A stretch of DNA of 64,000 nucleotides, taken from Parelaphostrongylus tenuis. Its lineage: Eukaryota > Nematoda > Chromadorea > Rhabditida > Metastrongylidae. This document shows, piece by piece, positions 34,570 to 46,000 of this stretch (positions are counted from its first letter, which is position 1; every line of letters starts with the position of its first letter). Made by a program: the position numbers and the translations under genes. The notes beneath the pieces are model-generated. The model did not search any database, was not told the DNA's origin, and worked only from the letters and a program-made list of their open reading frames with translations. The stretch covers positions 173,501 to 237,500 of the forward strand of contig JAHQIW010000171.1 in NCBI GenBank assembly GCA_019055375.1, written 5' to 3'.

Positions 34570-36967
34570 ATGCCAGCACGTGAAGCTGTCGAGGATATCC
34601 GTACACCGAATCCACTTCCCTCTCGAGGTTAGTTTCCTTTTTGCTTCTGTTTTTTCCTGTGCCAAGCGCGAGCAGAGGGTTCTGATCTCTTATCGCAAAC
34701 GATTTTTCAACCATTTCGGGAGAGGAGGATCAACTTCCTTCGCCTTTTTGTCAGAATTTCGTGATCAGTCATGATTGTGAAAAATGACTTTTGCTGCTAG
34801 ATCGCTCTAAGCAGACTTTTCAAGGAAAAGACTAAAGTATTGATATTGGCTAGATTTAAGCTATCGAATGGCTACCAAATAGCTGGAGAAAAGCGTAAAA
34901 GACTTTGCTTTCAAAGGGTTGAAAAACTGGTTGCGATAAGGGAATAGCACCTAGTGGAGCATCAGTATCATCAGCGCTCTTGATTATTGCAGGTATATAT
35001 GGTTTTGCTCTTTATATATCGTCTATCTGTTTCTTGACGTTGTATGTCCTGTGGGCTGTTGTTCCAACACCGATTCTGAAACGTTTAGGTGAGGAGGAAT
35101 TTGAGGATTTATTATGAATAAACTATTTCCCTACTTGTATCTACTGTAATCTTCTTCTTCTTCTCCCTTCTTTTTCTAAAGAAGAAGAAAAGTTGATAGT
35201 AGCTAACATTGAGGTGTTGAAGAATGAGTAGTCGGGCAAATGTGCCTCAGTGGTGTAGTGGTAGAGCACGCGTCCCCGGATAGGATGAAACGTGGGTTCG
35301 ATTCCCGCCTGAGGTCGTGTTTTTGCTCGCCACTCAGTTCTCTTAGGAGTATAAAAAAGAAGAAGAAGAAGAAGATGAGGGGAGACATGTGAAGAAGAAG
35401 GGAGAACAAGAAGAAGGAAGAGGAAGAGGAAGAGGAGGAGGAGGAGGACCTCCATCTATGTCGTTTTTTTAGAATTTATCTTAATTATAAGTGTATACAT
35501 TTATGGTAAAATATTTTTTACTATTGTTTTTCTATATTTTTTAGTTGCTTTTTACTACTCGGTGTATTTAATTGTTTGTTCTTGTATGAGAAAAAATGTT
35601 AATTTTTGTAACAATGTGTCAGGTTTAAGGGTTTTTTTGGTACTTATAATGTACAATATTTTTGACTTTCTGTTTTATTAGAGTGTCAATAGGTGCTATT
35701 CCAAATGAAGTTTTAGGGGTAGTGGCTTTATTGACAAGAATTTTGTCCCTTTTTTTGTTTTTGTTGGTCAACAATTATACATCTTGTTTGACATGTACAT
35801 CAAGTTGAATAAACTTTGGTTTTTATTTATATTTATGTGTCTATAATGTAGAGTTGGCTAGGTCAGTGTAAAGTGGAATATCCGTTTTATGACTTAAGAC
35901 TTATACTCGAAATTATAGTATTTCTACTGCTTAATTCGCAGTGCTATGATGTTACTTAAGACTTATTTTTTCTGTTGTTAATTTATTTTGATTTTTATTT
36001 TTTTTGTGTACGTTTCTAGTAAAAGTTTATTTGTATAGTGGTATATATAGTATAGAAAGTAAGGAAGTTATGTATGCTTTGTATCATGATTTTCATATTT
36101 TAAGGTTGTCTAGGTATGCTTGTTTTGTTTTGTTTTTTTTTGTACTTTGGGACTAACTAGCCCATTGGCTTCTCCCTTCTTCTTCTTCTTCTTCTTCTTC
36201 TTGATGATATTGTTCAGGTATAACCTACGTGCCTGCGAAATACTGGGTTATTGCAATTCCGGTGATTATTATTTTTTCATTAACGACTTTTGTGCTAGTT
36301 GTTCTGGTGTGGAATATCTATTCGTTTGGTGGCTATCGTATCTTTGAAGAAGTAGAGGTTAGTATGTGGAAGTGTTTCTACAGAAAAACGGCGAGGCAAT
36401 CTAGCCATTAGGTTGTGGCTTTCAATAGAAATTTTCGATCGGGAAGCTGATACGTGACGTCTCTAGGAGGACTGCAATACTGGCCCGATACATCGATAGG
36501 CCACCGCGAGTCATTGTAAAAGCCTAGTATGTATTTAACTCAGACGATGTTTGTTCAAGTCGAATACTTGACTCGTTCCTCAGGGACTGATCAAAGCCCA
36601 GAGCTTCATACTTTCATAGCCTGGAATCAATTGTTGGCTCTTTTGCCCTCCCTCCCGTTCAGTTAGTTCTTCGGGGTTACACCCGCTTTATAAAAGAATC
36701 GACGAGGAAAGGCATTCTTTCAGAGCGATTGATTGCCGATTGTCGTCTCTGACTGTTACGCCATTATATTCCAACATTTTCAATCAACGTGTTATCAGAT
36801 TATGTTCTTTTTGAGTCAGAACCTAGAATTAGTCGGTTGAAAATGTTGATATACTTTACTCGTTTTAATTTCCAAATTTTAAGGTTGTTGAAAACGATTT
36901 TGGGGATCATTTGGTGTCAGACAAGGCAACAGTTCCTAGTGAATTCGAAGGTAAAATGACTAATTGA
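34570..36967 (+). CDS. PIGP: GPI-GlcNAc transferase subunit P
   Basis: Four exons join in frame with no corrections: 34570-34627, 34993-35088, 36218-36357 and 36884-36967. They encode 125 residues plus TGA, close to the usual size of PIG-P. PIG-P is a small ER membrane subunit of the GPI-GlcNAc transferase that makes the first GPI-anchor intermediate. The family hallmarks are clear: NPLPSRGIYGFALYISS starts the first membrane segment, LTLYVLWAVVP ends it, and GITYVPAKYWVIAIPV leads into the second (IIIFSLTTFVLVVLVWNIY). The ATG is preceded at 34547-34556 by a splice-acceptor-like TTTGTATAG, fitting trans-splicing. Intron 2 (35089-36217) holds a tRNA-like unit, GAA/CTT arrays and a mitochondrial insertion. 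It is probably the first gene of an operon with NOA1 and SNX14. Confidence 0.93.
35244..35315 (+). repeat. tRNA-like unit with conserved 3' box, copy 3 (best cloverleaf)
   Basis: The 72 nt fold as a near-complete cloverleaf: acceptor stem GCCTCAG/CTGAGGT, anticodon arm CGTCC-CCGGATA-GGATG, T-arm GTGGG-TTCGATT-CCCGC. The 7-nt anticodon loop would present GGA, but position 33 is C instead of T and there is no long variable arm as in tRNA-Ser. It is followed by a 3' box variant (GTTTTTGCTCGCCACTCAG), whose complement is partly present upstream (GAGTAGTCGGGCAAAT). I call it tRNA-derived, not a proven tRNA gene. Confidence 0.7.
35356..35452. repeat. (GAA)n / GGA-rich purine array
   Basis: Almost pure A/G on this strand (AGAAGAAGAAGAAGAAG then GAGGAGGAGGAGG). 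It lies just left of the mitochondrial-like block; a CTT array lies on the right of it. Confidence 0.9.
35460..36170 (+). other. Nuclear mitochondrial DNA insertion (cytb end to cox3 start)
   Basis: The block is strongly T-rich, unlike its surroundings. With the invertebrate mitochondrial code (AGA/AGG = Ser), 35694 onward reads AIPNEVLGVVALLTSILS, then FLFLLVNNYTS. About 35860-35900 reads SWLGQCKVEYPFY. Both are C-terminal cytochrome b of nematodes. Around 36085-36130 HDFHILSLSSYA matches the start of nematode COX3. The order cytb, gap of tRNA size, cox3 is that of nematode mitochondria. It sits in PIGP intron 2 and carries stops and shifts, so it is non-functional. I could not assign 35460-35690. 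Confidence 0.85.
36174..36202. repeat. (CTT)n array
   Basis: Nine or so TTC units end 15 bases before the PIGP exon 3 acceptor. Polypyrimidine of this kind may also serve as the acceptor tract. Confidence 0.9.
36440..36610 (+). mobile_element. SINE body fragment
   Basis: It shares with the 50789 copy the segments CCACCGCGAGTCATTGTAAA, ACGATGTTTGTTCAAGTCGAA and CCTCAGGGACTGATCAA. The tRNA-derived head is missing. Confidence 0.65.
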
Positions 36968-37095
36968 CTATACTTTTTTCAAGTATAAATCACTTAGAAG
37001 AACTTGGAAATTTCAGTAGAACTTTTTTTTCAGGGCAACACACGAGCATAGCTTCCTCGTGACACTCTTTTTGAAGTTTTTATCCAAAGAGAGAT
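36968..37095 (+). promoter_or_regulatory. PIGP-NOA1 intercistronic region, SL2-type signals
   Basis: Right after the PIGP stop, 36969-36987 forms a hairpin with a 7-bp stem (TATACTT/AAGTATA) and loop TTTTC, and contains TACTTT, which fits the TAYYTT motif known from nematode operon spacers (Ur element). About 46 bases downstream is a strong acceptor (ACTTTTTTTTCAG, ending 37033), 62 bases before the NOA1 ATG. I infer processing by trans-splicing; no transcript data are available here. Confidence 0.65.
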
Positions 37096-40000
37096 ATGCA
37101 ATCTCATTTTGTTGTATCTCTGCGTAGAAAATTTGGACATGGTGGTGTGCTCAAAGCCGTTCAGACGATCACTTTTGCCACCAAAGGTCCTAGTCGAAGT
37201 TCTCAGGTGCCATATTTATCAGCCATGGATCCAAGTAAACTTCATTGATTTTCTACTTGTTGAATTAATATTTACAGATTGACTTGATACACAAGCGCTT
37301 AGCAGGATACGAACGAGAGCAAAGAAATGAAAGTGCGAAACCTGTGCGAAGCGCATTCTTGTCGGATTCACTTGCTGTCGATAATTTGATAAGGTGAGGA
37401 TCATTTCCTTTTCAATACATTCAGTTCGACCGTTCTCATAGTCGGATTGAGTTCTACCAGTGACTAATAATTCTGGCGCTAGTTGAAATCATGTGTAGTT
37501 TCGTCTCGAAAACCAAATATTTGTGTAAATCAGCCAGAATTCTTTTTATTTGACCGCCACCTGTAGTGGTGTGATGTTATGGTATACCCCATAATGTGGA
37601 GTGCTGTGCAAAACCATTTGCGACATTCGCGGTGGTGCCATGGTTAGCATACGCTCCCGGAAAGAGTGAGACTGGGTTCGAATCCCGCCTTACGCAAATT
37701 TTTTTGCACAGCACTCAACATTATAGGGTATTTTGTGTAAATCTTGAGAAAAAATGAATCTGTGAGGTTTTCTGAAAGCAATATGGAAGTCTAGGCATCA
37801 CCGATGTAGATCGAAATCGACATATGAACATCTTCAGTATGGAACAGTAGATATCCGATAGCACTCAGCGTAGGGTCTATTGTCGACACGTGGTTAACCT
37901 ATCAAACCCCTAGAGATTAGGAGCTGCGGCTAGGATGGGAAATGTTGGGGAAAGGGTGATAGCTGAGCGGTGGCATCAGTGGTGCAGTGGTAGCACGCGA
38001 TCCTTGCATGGGTGATCAAGGGGTAATGTTTTGCATACCGCTCGCATTCTTGAGTGTTGATATATGGTTTTTTTTCTTCGTATCAGGAGAAAGCAGAAAT
38101 AGTACTTTAATCTGATACTGATAGGATTAAATTCAGGAATGAAAGTCGTTATGAGAAAGTGCTGCAACAGAAAGAACTTGAGCAGGGTACTCAGCCATCA
38201 TCGTCTAATATTTCTTCCGCTTGTGAATATCCATTGGCGGCTAAACCTCTAGCAGAGAATGTATTTTGTAATGAAAATCTCAATTCGGTCGATCAAACGG
38301 ATTCTGGAGGTGTGTTACTTAATTTCTCTATTTTTTTAATATCATGTACATGTACTTGGAAGCTATCCAGTGCGCTGTGTAAAAATTCGTACGCTGTACA
38401 GGAATTAGCAACAGAAACTTTGTCGTTCTGCAATAATGCTATCGTTTCAAAAAAGGGAGTGATTTGATAGTGCAGTAATTTTTCGCCACAACCGTTTATA
38501 ACTATCATCTAGAACTCAAAATCTTCCATCTCATGAAGAGTCTTAGCAGAAAGGGAGCCTCGGTAGTGCAGTTGGTTAGCACGCGCCCCGAAAAGGATGA
38601 AATATATCTCGATTTTTATGTGGGGTTCAAAAATTTGCATATTAAGCAGCATTGTCGGAGAACTTGGGCTTTATAGGTAAGTGGCCTCAAGCAGATTCAT
38701 CTCAAATGACTATTCCTATATTGTGGTGACAGCATCCAAAAGCCAATCGAAGCGAAAGCTTGTCGATTTGAGCTATATCTAGGAAACTACGTTTAAGTAT
38801 TACATGTCACACAAGTGATAGAGAGAATGTGGAACCGAAGATCGCAGGCGTTTCTGTATGCTCAAAAACGTTGATAATCAAGTTCGCTGGACCAGCAATA
38901 GCTTTTAACGGCGGGAATTAAAGCAGAATCTTTGACTGAATCTATCGAATACGTCAAGCGCAGTACAGGAAGAATTAAATGTGATGGTTATAGTTCCCTA
39001 TTTCCTTATGTTTCCCTAGAACGAAAAGAACCTGGGATCATTCCCGCGTTTTGGGAAGAAGTGGAGAGGTCCTGACAGCCATTCCAATAATTTGGCACTG
39101 AATTTGTTGAGAAATGATACAGGTGATTGTCTTGAGGTGACACAGATGACATGTTGAGAGGTAATGATGAAGCTTTTGACGTTGATCGATCCTTAAGGGA
39201 TTCGCCATGTATTCAGTCACCTTCATCAAACGCCATTAGAGGTGTTCAAATGCGTGTCTAGCCTTTTCAATGATTCTCAGTGGCCTGCCGACTTATCTAG
39301 GCAGTGCTTCTATCCTCCCAGACAGGTTTGGGATTGAATCGTGAACATCGAAAGGAGGAAAGCAATATGAGTCTCGAGCGCGGGATTGAACAATCGACCA
39401 CGTGTTTGTCTTCGGGCAGTTTTAACTGCTTCGCCACCATGCCTAAGAGCGACATTTTATAAATGACAATTTGATATCCGCCAGTTAGACGAAGCTGGGA
39501 TTGGTAGAACCCAGTTTTTTTTTCAGACTTTATTTTCATTCTCGCATACGAGTTTGCGTTTTTAGCGCAGAATTATGGGGATCGTGGTTACTTTGTGAGT
39601 GGTGATGTCTACATGGATGACTACGTATTGGGAAACACTACAGATTTTCCAGATGATGCGATGACATTGTGAGTAGAGGTTTAGATATTCCTTAGAGTGA
39701 GGTCTGGAAGGTTTGCTTGGCATTGATGGCGAAATAGGTGTAATTCAAATCACTTCTTTAGGCCATCGCGCGAGTCGTTCGGTCCTGTTGACGCAGTTGA
39801 ACATATTGAATTTCAGCTTCCCCATCAAACAGAAAACCAGGTTTGTTAGACAAACGTGGAGGAGTTTCTTTTGCTCTGTGATATCATAAAATTGGCTGGA
39901 ATAAGGTTAACAATATTTTAATTAGGATCTTAATTCGATTGATGACAGTGGAACACTTTGTGAAGACGTTGAACAAGTAGGCACTGTGAATCAATTCAGG

Positions 40001-43000
40001 GAAGCAATTGACAAACGTTGTAGCGGTTGTGGTGCACATTTGCATTGTAAGGTGGGAATCATTGTGTCGAATTAGTCACTTTATCTCAGTTTTTCTCTTC
40101 AGAAAGAAAGTGTTTAGAATGGTTCACTCCCTGGATTTCTGCCTGAGGAGCTCTTAGATAAAGCAGCTCGCAAGAAGCTTCCTGAGACAGTGTTATGCAG
40201 ACGATGTCACTTATTGAAGCACTACAATTTCTTGGTGAGGAGGTTTTGGACTTATTTCTTTGGTTGAACTTATGAAAGCATGTTTTCCCTGCTTTCTTGT
40301 ATTTTCAAGTATCAGTACTGTTGTCAGGAAGGAGAAGAAAAGTGGGGGCTGTGGCCAAGAGGTTGTGATGCGCGGCGCGTAGCGGGATCGACCCCACCAG
40401 CTGCATTCTTTTGGTCCATCAATTGCTTAGAGATGTTCCATGCATTGGACTTCATTAAGCATTGTTCGGGGTGATAAAGTGCACATTTGAACAATTACAG
40501 TGGCTCGTTGTGGACCATTTTTCGCAATCTGATATATTAACTCGCCTCTAAAACTTACAGATTCATCGGTACTTATAAAGTAGGCTTTACGAGTTAGAGA
40601 AAATTGATGATCAGAAGGATGATATGTCACTGAAAATTTTTCTATAAAGGTCTTTCTTGGTGGGAAAAAAACGCCAGCGTGTTTTAGAAACTCCCTCTTT
40701 TCACTACTTAGGCCACGTGAATGGGGAAAACTGCGCATCTCCACTTCTTTGCTTATTCTTTGATTAAATTTCTTAAGTGAAGTCAAAGGGCATTATCTGC
40801 TATATACGGCTTTTAGAAAGAGCTCTTATGGTGTGACTTTTAGTGAGCAGTTGGAATAAGTCCAATTGATAGAGCCCAAATTCGTTAATCTTTATCACTT
40901 CAAAATGTCGGCGCGATTAAGCGCGACATGAGTGAAACGTAGTTATCTTAGTGGTTCAGCGTTGTAAAAAGGCTTCATAAATGAGAAATACATCTCCGAA
41001 ATTTTCGAGATGCCCGAAAACGGGGAAAGTACAAATCCTAATTATAACGCGAATCATTGATGAACTGCATATATGCAGTGTACAACGTGTTTTTTCGACG
41101 AATTATCCACCGTTTTCTTATTTTTTAGTTGCCAATATGACTTTTGAGTGTTGTAAGGAGTAAAATATAGCAAAACTGTTATAATTATATCTTTACATTC
41201 TTTATAAAAGTTATTACAATTGGATGAATGCCAACAACTCAATAGCTGCTTAGTAAAACAGAGCTTTTTATTCAAATATAAACGTTGTATCTGCAAGAAA
41301 AGCATTCGGGTGTGTAGAGAAAATCTTGAAGTATTGAAATGTCCCTCACAAAAACCCAAGGTTTATCACCAAGACGGTTTAAAAGACCTTAATGAAACAT
41401 CAGTCGCGCACCTGTTGCGAATCGCACTGGGCGCGGCGATTTCAACTGTAGTCCCGAAAGGGTTGAATGAGTGAATTGCAAGATGCGTTGGAGAGAGAAT
41501 CGAACCAACACCTTGCTTTTTAGTGGACTGCACCACTAACCGCTTCGCTGTCCACCAGGATTTTGTCAACAATACCTCAGTTTCGACTAATGAACTATTC
41601 ATCCTTACATTATCTTATCTGACTAGAATGCCATAAAGTTTTTCAATGTTTATTTTTCAGCTGAACTGTGAACGTATGCGAATGTGGACTACGAATCAAT
41701 CATGTCATGTCTACGACTGAATTGCGAAGCCCTTGTGATATTGATAGTAGACGTTACCGACATCCAGGAAGCATCCATCGTCAACTACCACATATAATCG
41801 GACCACGAAAACCGATGATTGTCGTAGGTCAGTATGTCGATGGTTTAAAAACCCTGTGTAGAGTTTCTCCAGAACCATCTTACGTTGAATATGTAAGCAG
41901 TTGAACTTGGGATTCACCGGCTATTGCAATATACAATCAGGTTGGAAAGGATAAATTCTTGGCGTTGTTCTATCCTCAGGCAATGAGGATACGCGGTGGC
42001 CTAACGATGTGTGAAGTCACTGCTGCTATCCTCCCAGACAAATCTGATACCTGTTCACCGACCCATAAAGATAGAAGGCTTAATGAGTCTTGGGAAGGGA
42101 TCGAACCCTAGACCACCGATGGATCGACCAATAATGTACCGCAGAGCGCCCCTAACCACTGAGCTATTCACGTTCTATTTGATCGTATTATCTATAACGG
42201 GGATCGTTAATCCTTTACTTGAAGGATTCTCTTGTCATAAAAGTGCTGCGAATACTAAATAGCAGAAAAATTAGCGATGAAATATTGGGTTTAATTGATT
42301 TAGTCGGCTTTTGAAAGATTTTTGGTTAGGTTTTTGTACACATTTTCTTTTCATCCGAAATCAATGCACCTTGATTTAGTATTTTTTGTAGCAAATAAAG
42401 TCGACCTTCTACCACCGGATGCTCGTTGCGGCTACCTGAAGAGAATCAAATTAGTTGTTGAGGACGCAATCACCAAAGCCGGATTTCGGGAGCATTTCCA
42501 TGTCTTGCATACGGCTCTAGTTAGTGCCGAAAACCGGCTACGGTGTTGAGGAGCTCTATCACTGTGCGTCTACTATATGATTTTGTTCATTTCACTGTTT
42601 TTATTTCATAGCGCTGGTCTTTAAAAGAAATGCGATGTATTGAAGGAAATCTACTTGAAGTATACCAATATCAAACTTGGCGTGCGAAATGATATATATT
42701 TGATCGGATGTACGAACGCAGGAAAGTCGTATGTTTTTGTTGTTTCAGCTTTCTTTATTTGCTTATTTCTCTTATTTAGATGGAATTTGAGAATTGTACA
42801 TGTTAATCATTTATACCGAGATTTATCGAAAGTCGTCCTCATGGAATTTTTGTTCTCATTCTTAAGTTACAACTCAGAATGGTGATTCATTATGAAATGT
42901 ATTCCATACGCCTATTACAAAATTTTATGCAATTTCGTTCGTTGTTTTCACTTTTTAATATATTCTTCAGATATTTTAAGACCGATTCTCTCAGAATCTC

Positions 43001-46000
43001 AAAATTTATGAATGCTTTTCTGTTTTTCTTGCTTAGCAAGTGCGAGGGTATTATCATAGATTAATCCACTTAGGATTACCTATCAGTGGTTTTCGCTTTC
43101 TTGAGAACTTGAGAAGATCAGGTTGTGGATACACCTAATCGGCTAATTATTAGGATGAGGAAAAGTCTCCTTAACAGCCGCTGGTAATTTAAAGTTTGTA
43201 CGTAGATTCAATCAAACACAGCAATAATTGCTATCAAAATAACGACTATCATTATCCACGATCTTGTGCCAACGATCTGCAAGCTTGCGGATCTGCTCGA
43301 GATCACCATTCCTTAGGCTTTGGATCAGTGAAACTCTTGGCATGCGTATTGAACCTGATCAAATGTCGCGCATAAGCATCCACACAAGAAATGTTCCACT
43401 GGGCGGAAAAGATCTCGAGTCGCGTACTTTTCTTACACACATTGTAGGCTTGGTCGAGCTGCTCACAGTAGAGTTCGACATTGGTGGATAAGTTCTGTTG
43501 TCAATTCACGAGTACCTGGTGGCGGTTCCGCATCCAAAGCTTCTTGCAGATCCTCATAGTCCACATTCAATGGCCGGCCGAAACGGCTTGGTCTTAGAGA
43601 CTGAGATCACCACTTTCAATCGTTGTACCACTGCTATAGTTTCATGGCTGACAGTTTCTTCACCTTCGATACCACGAATCTCCTTTGCAGCATCTCTTGT
43701 AGAAAGTTGCCGTTTCCAGCAATACCTTATCACATCCAAAGCACAATTTTATCAATCACCATCATTTGTTATCCGGAGTAAATCAAAATTTGATGCGACT
43801 ATAACTAACGTTTCCCGTGGGAACTGCTCACAAAAATATTTCTGAAATATTCCCATGAGTTTGTAACTGCCGATACTTTGTAGAACAAGCATAAAGTTCA
43901 AATTTTTTTTTTCAACGTCATGCACCCGTATCCCAAGTGGTGAACATGTTATCAAGATTCTCACTCGCAATAGAATTTTGGTCTCATATTTATTCTGTGT
44001 GATATGTGAAGGTATTTGGCTTTACAGGTTACAGTTAACTTGATTTCACAAGGCGCTGTAGAAGGCATTTCTCGTTGTAACCTTGTCTTCCATAGAGCTT
44101 GAACAATAAAGTAATAACAACTCATATTTGATTACCAACAAAATCGGGAGCGTTCGTTCACTAGTACTTCCTTTTGAAGAATTCTTCCATTTGTTTTGCA
44201 AATACGTTGATTTACAAATGATTTCAGAAGTTTGTTCAATGCTTTGTTGCAATCAGATCTCTGTAAGGTTCATGCTATTGATGTTGTTGAACGTGCGAAC
44301 GACATCTATATGGCCTGGAACAACGGTAATTCTTTTATCATATGATACCTTTATTTCGAGAGCATTTGTTAGGAAATCGCTCAATTTGCAATATTCCTCT
44401 TCATTATGTGCGTTGTAAGCCAACTCTCGTCGTTGTCAGTCCCTGGTAAGGAAGCCCCTGCTTTCGACTCTTTTTATATCAGTTCTTTCGAGGTGATTGA
44501 TGCACACTGCCTTTACGAGACTCGCGTGCGCCTCCCGCATGACAAGTCTGGCTCAAACACTCACATGACAAGGTCTAGACCTGTCTTTTGCATTTCCTGA
44601 CCCCGAGGCAATCAGAAGTACATTCGGAGATCAAGGCGAGAGCTTCATCCTTCAGTTTTCACGTGCAGGATTGAAGTCCAGTAATTCATGCGAATGTTTC
44701 TGTTAATTCATTGTTTTGATGCCTCTGACGAACTTAGGTGGTTGTGGTGCTGTTAATAATTCTCATTAGTCAGATCTCTTATTCTCTCATATCTTCTGTG
44801 CTTTTGTCTTCTCTTTTCTAATCACATCCGGCAATGTAGAGTTATATACAAACTTTGGACCTCTGGAATCGAACTCGCATTTTCAACCTTTCTAAGGGGA
44901 CGCGTCCTAACCAATTAAGCGCTGTCGAGGCTCCTATTGTGCCACCTCTCTTTCTGCGATACAGGCAATCTATTTAGTCTTTTCTATTGTGTTCTTTTCT
45001 CTGCACTTATTGCTCTCTTCAATAGTACCCTGCTTGACTTTCCATTAAGGCTTTATCTCATCTTGTCTTAATTTCACTTCCACCTTCTTTCCTGTAGTCT
45101 TTTCACTATTTTTCTTTCATTCAATAGTGAACGATGCCGGCCATTTTTCTTCTCCTTGTTTTCTTAGGAGCATGCGATATGCGTATATTTGCTGTTTTAT
45201 TTTCTTCTTCCTTCCGCTTCAGTATATCAAATTTCCTGGAGCTCTTCGGAGATAGTGTTTCAGTATAGTTATCTGGACTTTGGTTTATTTTTGAGTAGGT
45301 TCTATAAACATTTTTCAGCTATCCTTACTGAAATTCCCTGTAATGAGACCCACCACGTATCGGCTTGAACTTCGCCGACGAAGATTGCTTCAAACCAGAG
45401 CGTGGCTTAAGAAGGAGATGTACAGCAGGTTAGGTTTCTTTTATCTCTAGTATTCCATCCATCTTTGATCTTTATGGTCACAGAAGGAATGCTGTTTATA
45501 ATAAAGTCGTCCATTTGTTTGACAACTAAGTAGTTGAGAATCTCAATTAGCATGAGAAAACTTTAGATTTTCACTTGAAAACATAACCTTATTGGCTTTA
45601 TTCAAGAATATGTGATTGTTACTCACTATTATGGCTTTCATTAGCTTCAACTGAATGGTCAGATCGTTGATCAATTCTGTGTTCAAGATCACTGAAGCAA
45701 ACTTTAACTCTCTTGAACTAACCCTCCGCAGGGATTGATGAGTATGATATTGGGTATTAAAGTCCAAATGAAATTCCTTTTTTCAAAATTCAACTGCTTC
45801 TAGCGGTGGTATGATGTTCCAAATACATACCCATTGATGCAGAGTGATGTGCAAAACTTTCGCGTCAAAAAAAGAATTTCATTTGATCTTCAATACCCAA
45901 TATCTCGTCAGCGTGACTGGGTTCAATGACGAGACCGACTACCCGAGCCAGGCCGTTGACGGCTGGCGGCTGACAGATAGATGCGCTGTAGCGTAGAAAG

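Noticed and set aside
35141..35455. Minus-strand 104-codon ORF over the GAA array
   Set aside because: It consists of L/F runs from the purine array and crosses the tRNA-like unit.
41668..41904. ORF at 41668-41904 as an independent gene
   Set aside because: It is NOA1 exon 8 read across a shift; the true frame gives LNCEALVILIVDVTDI, then IHRQLPHIIGPRKPM.
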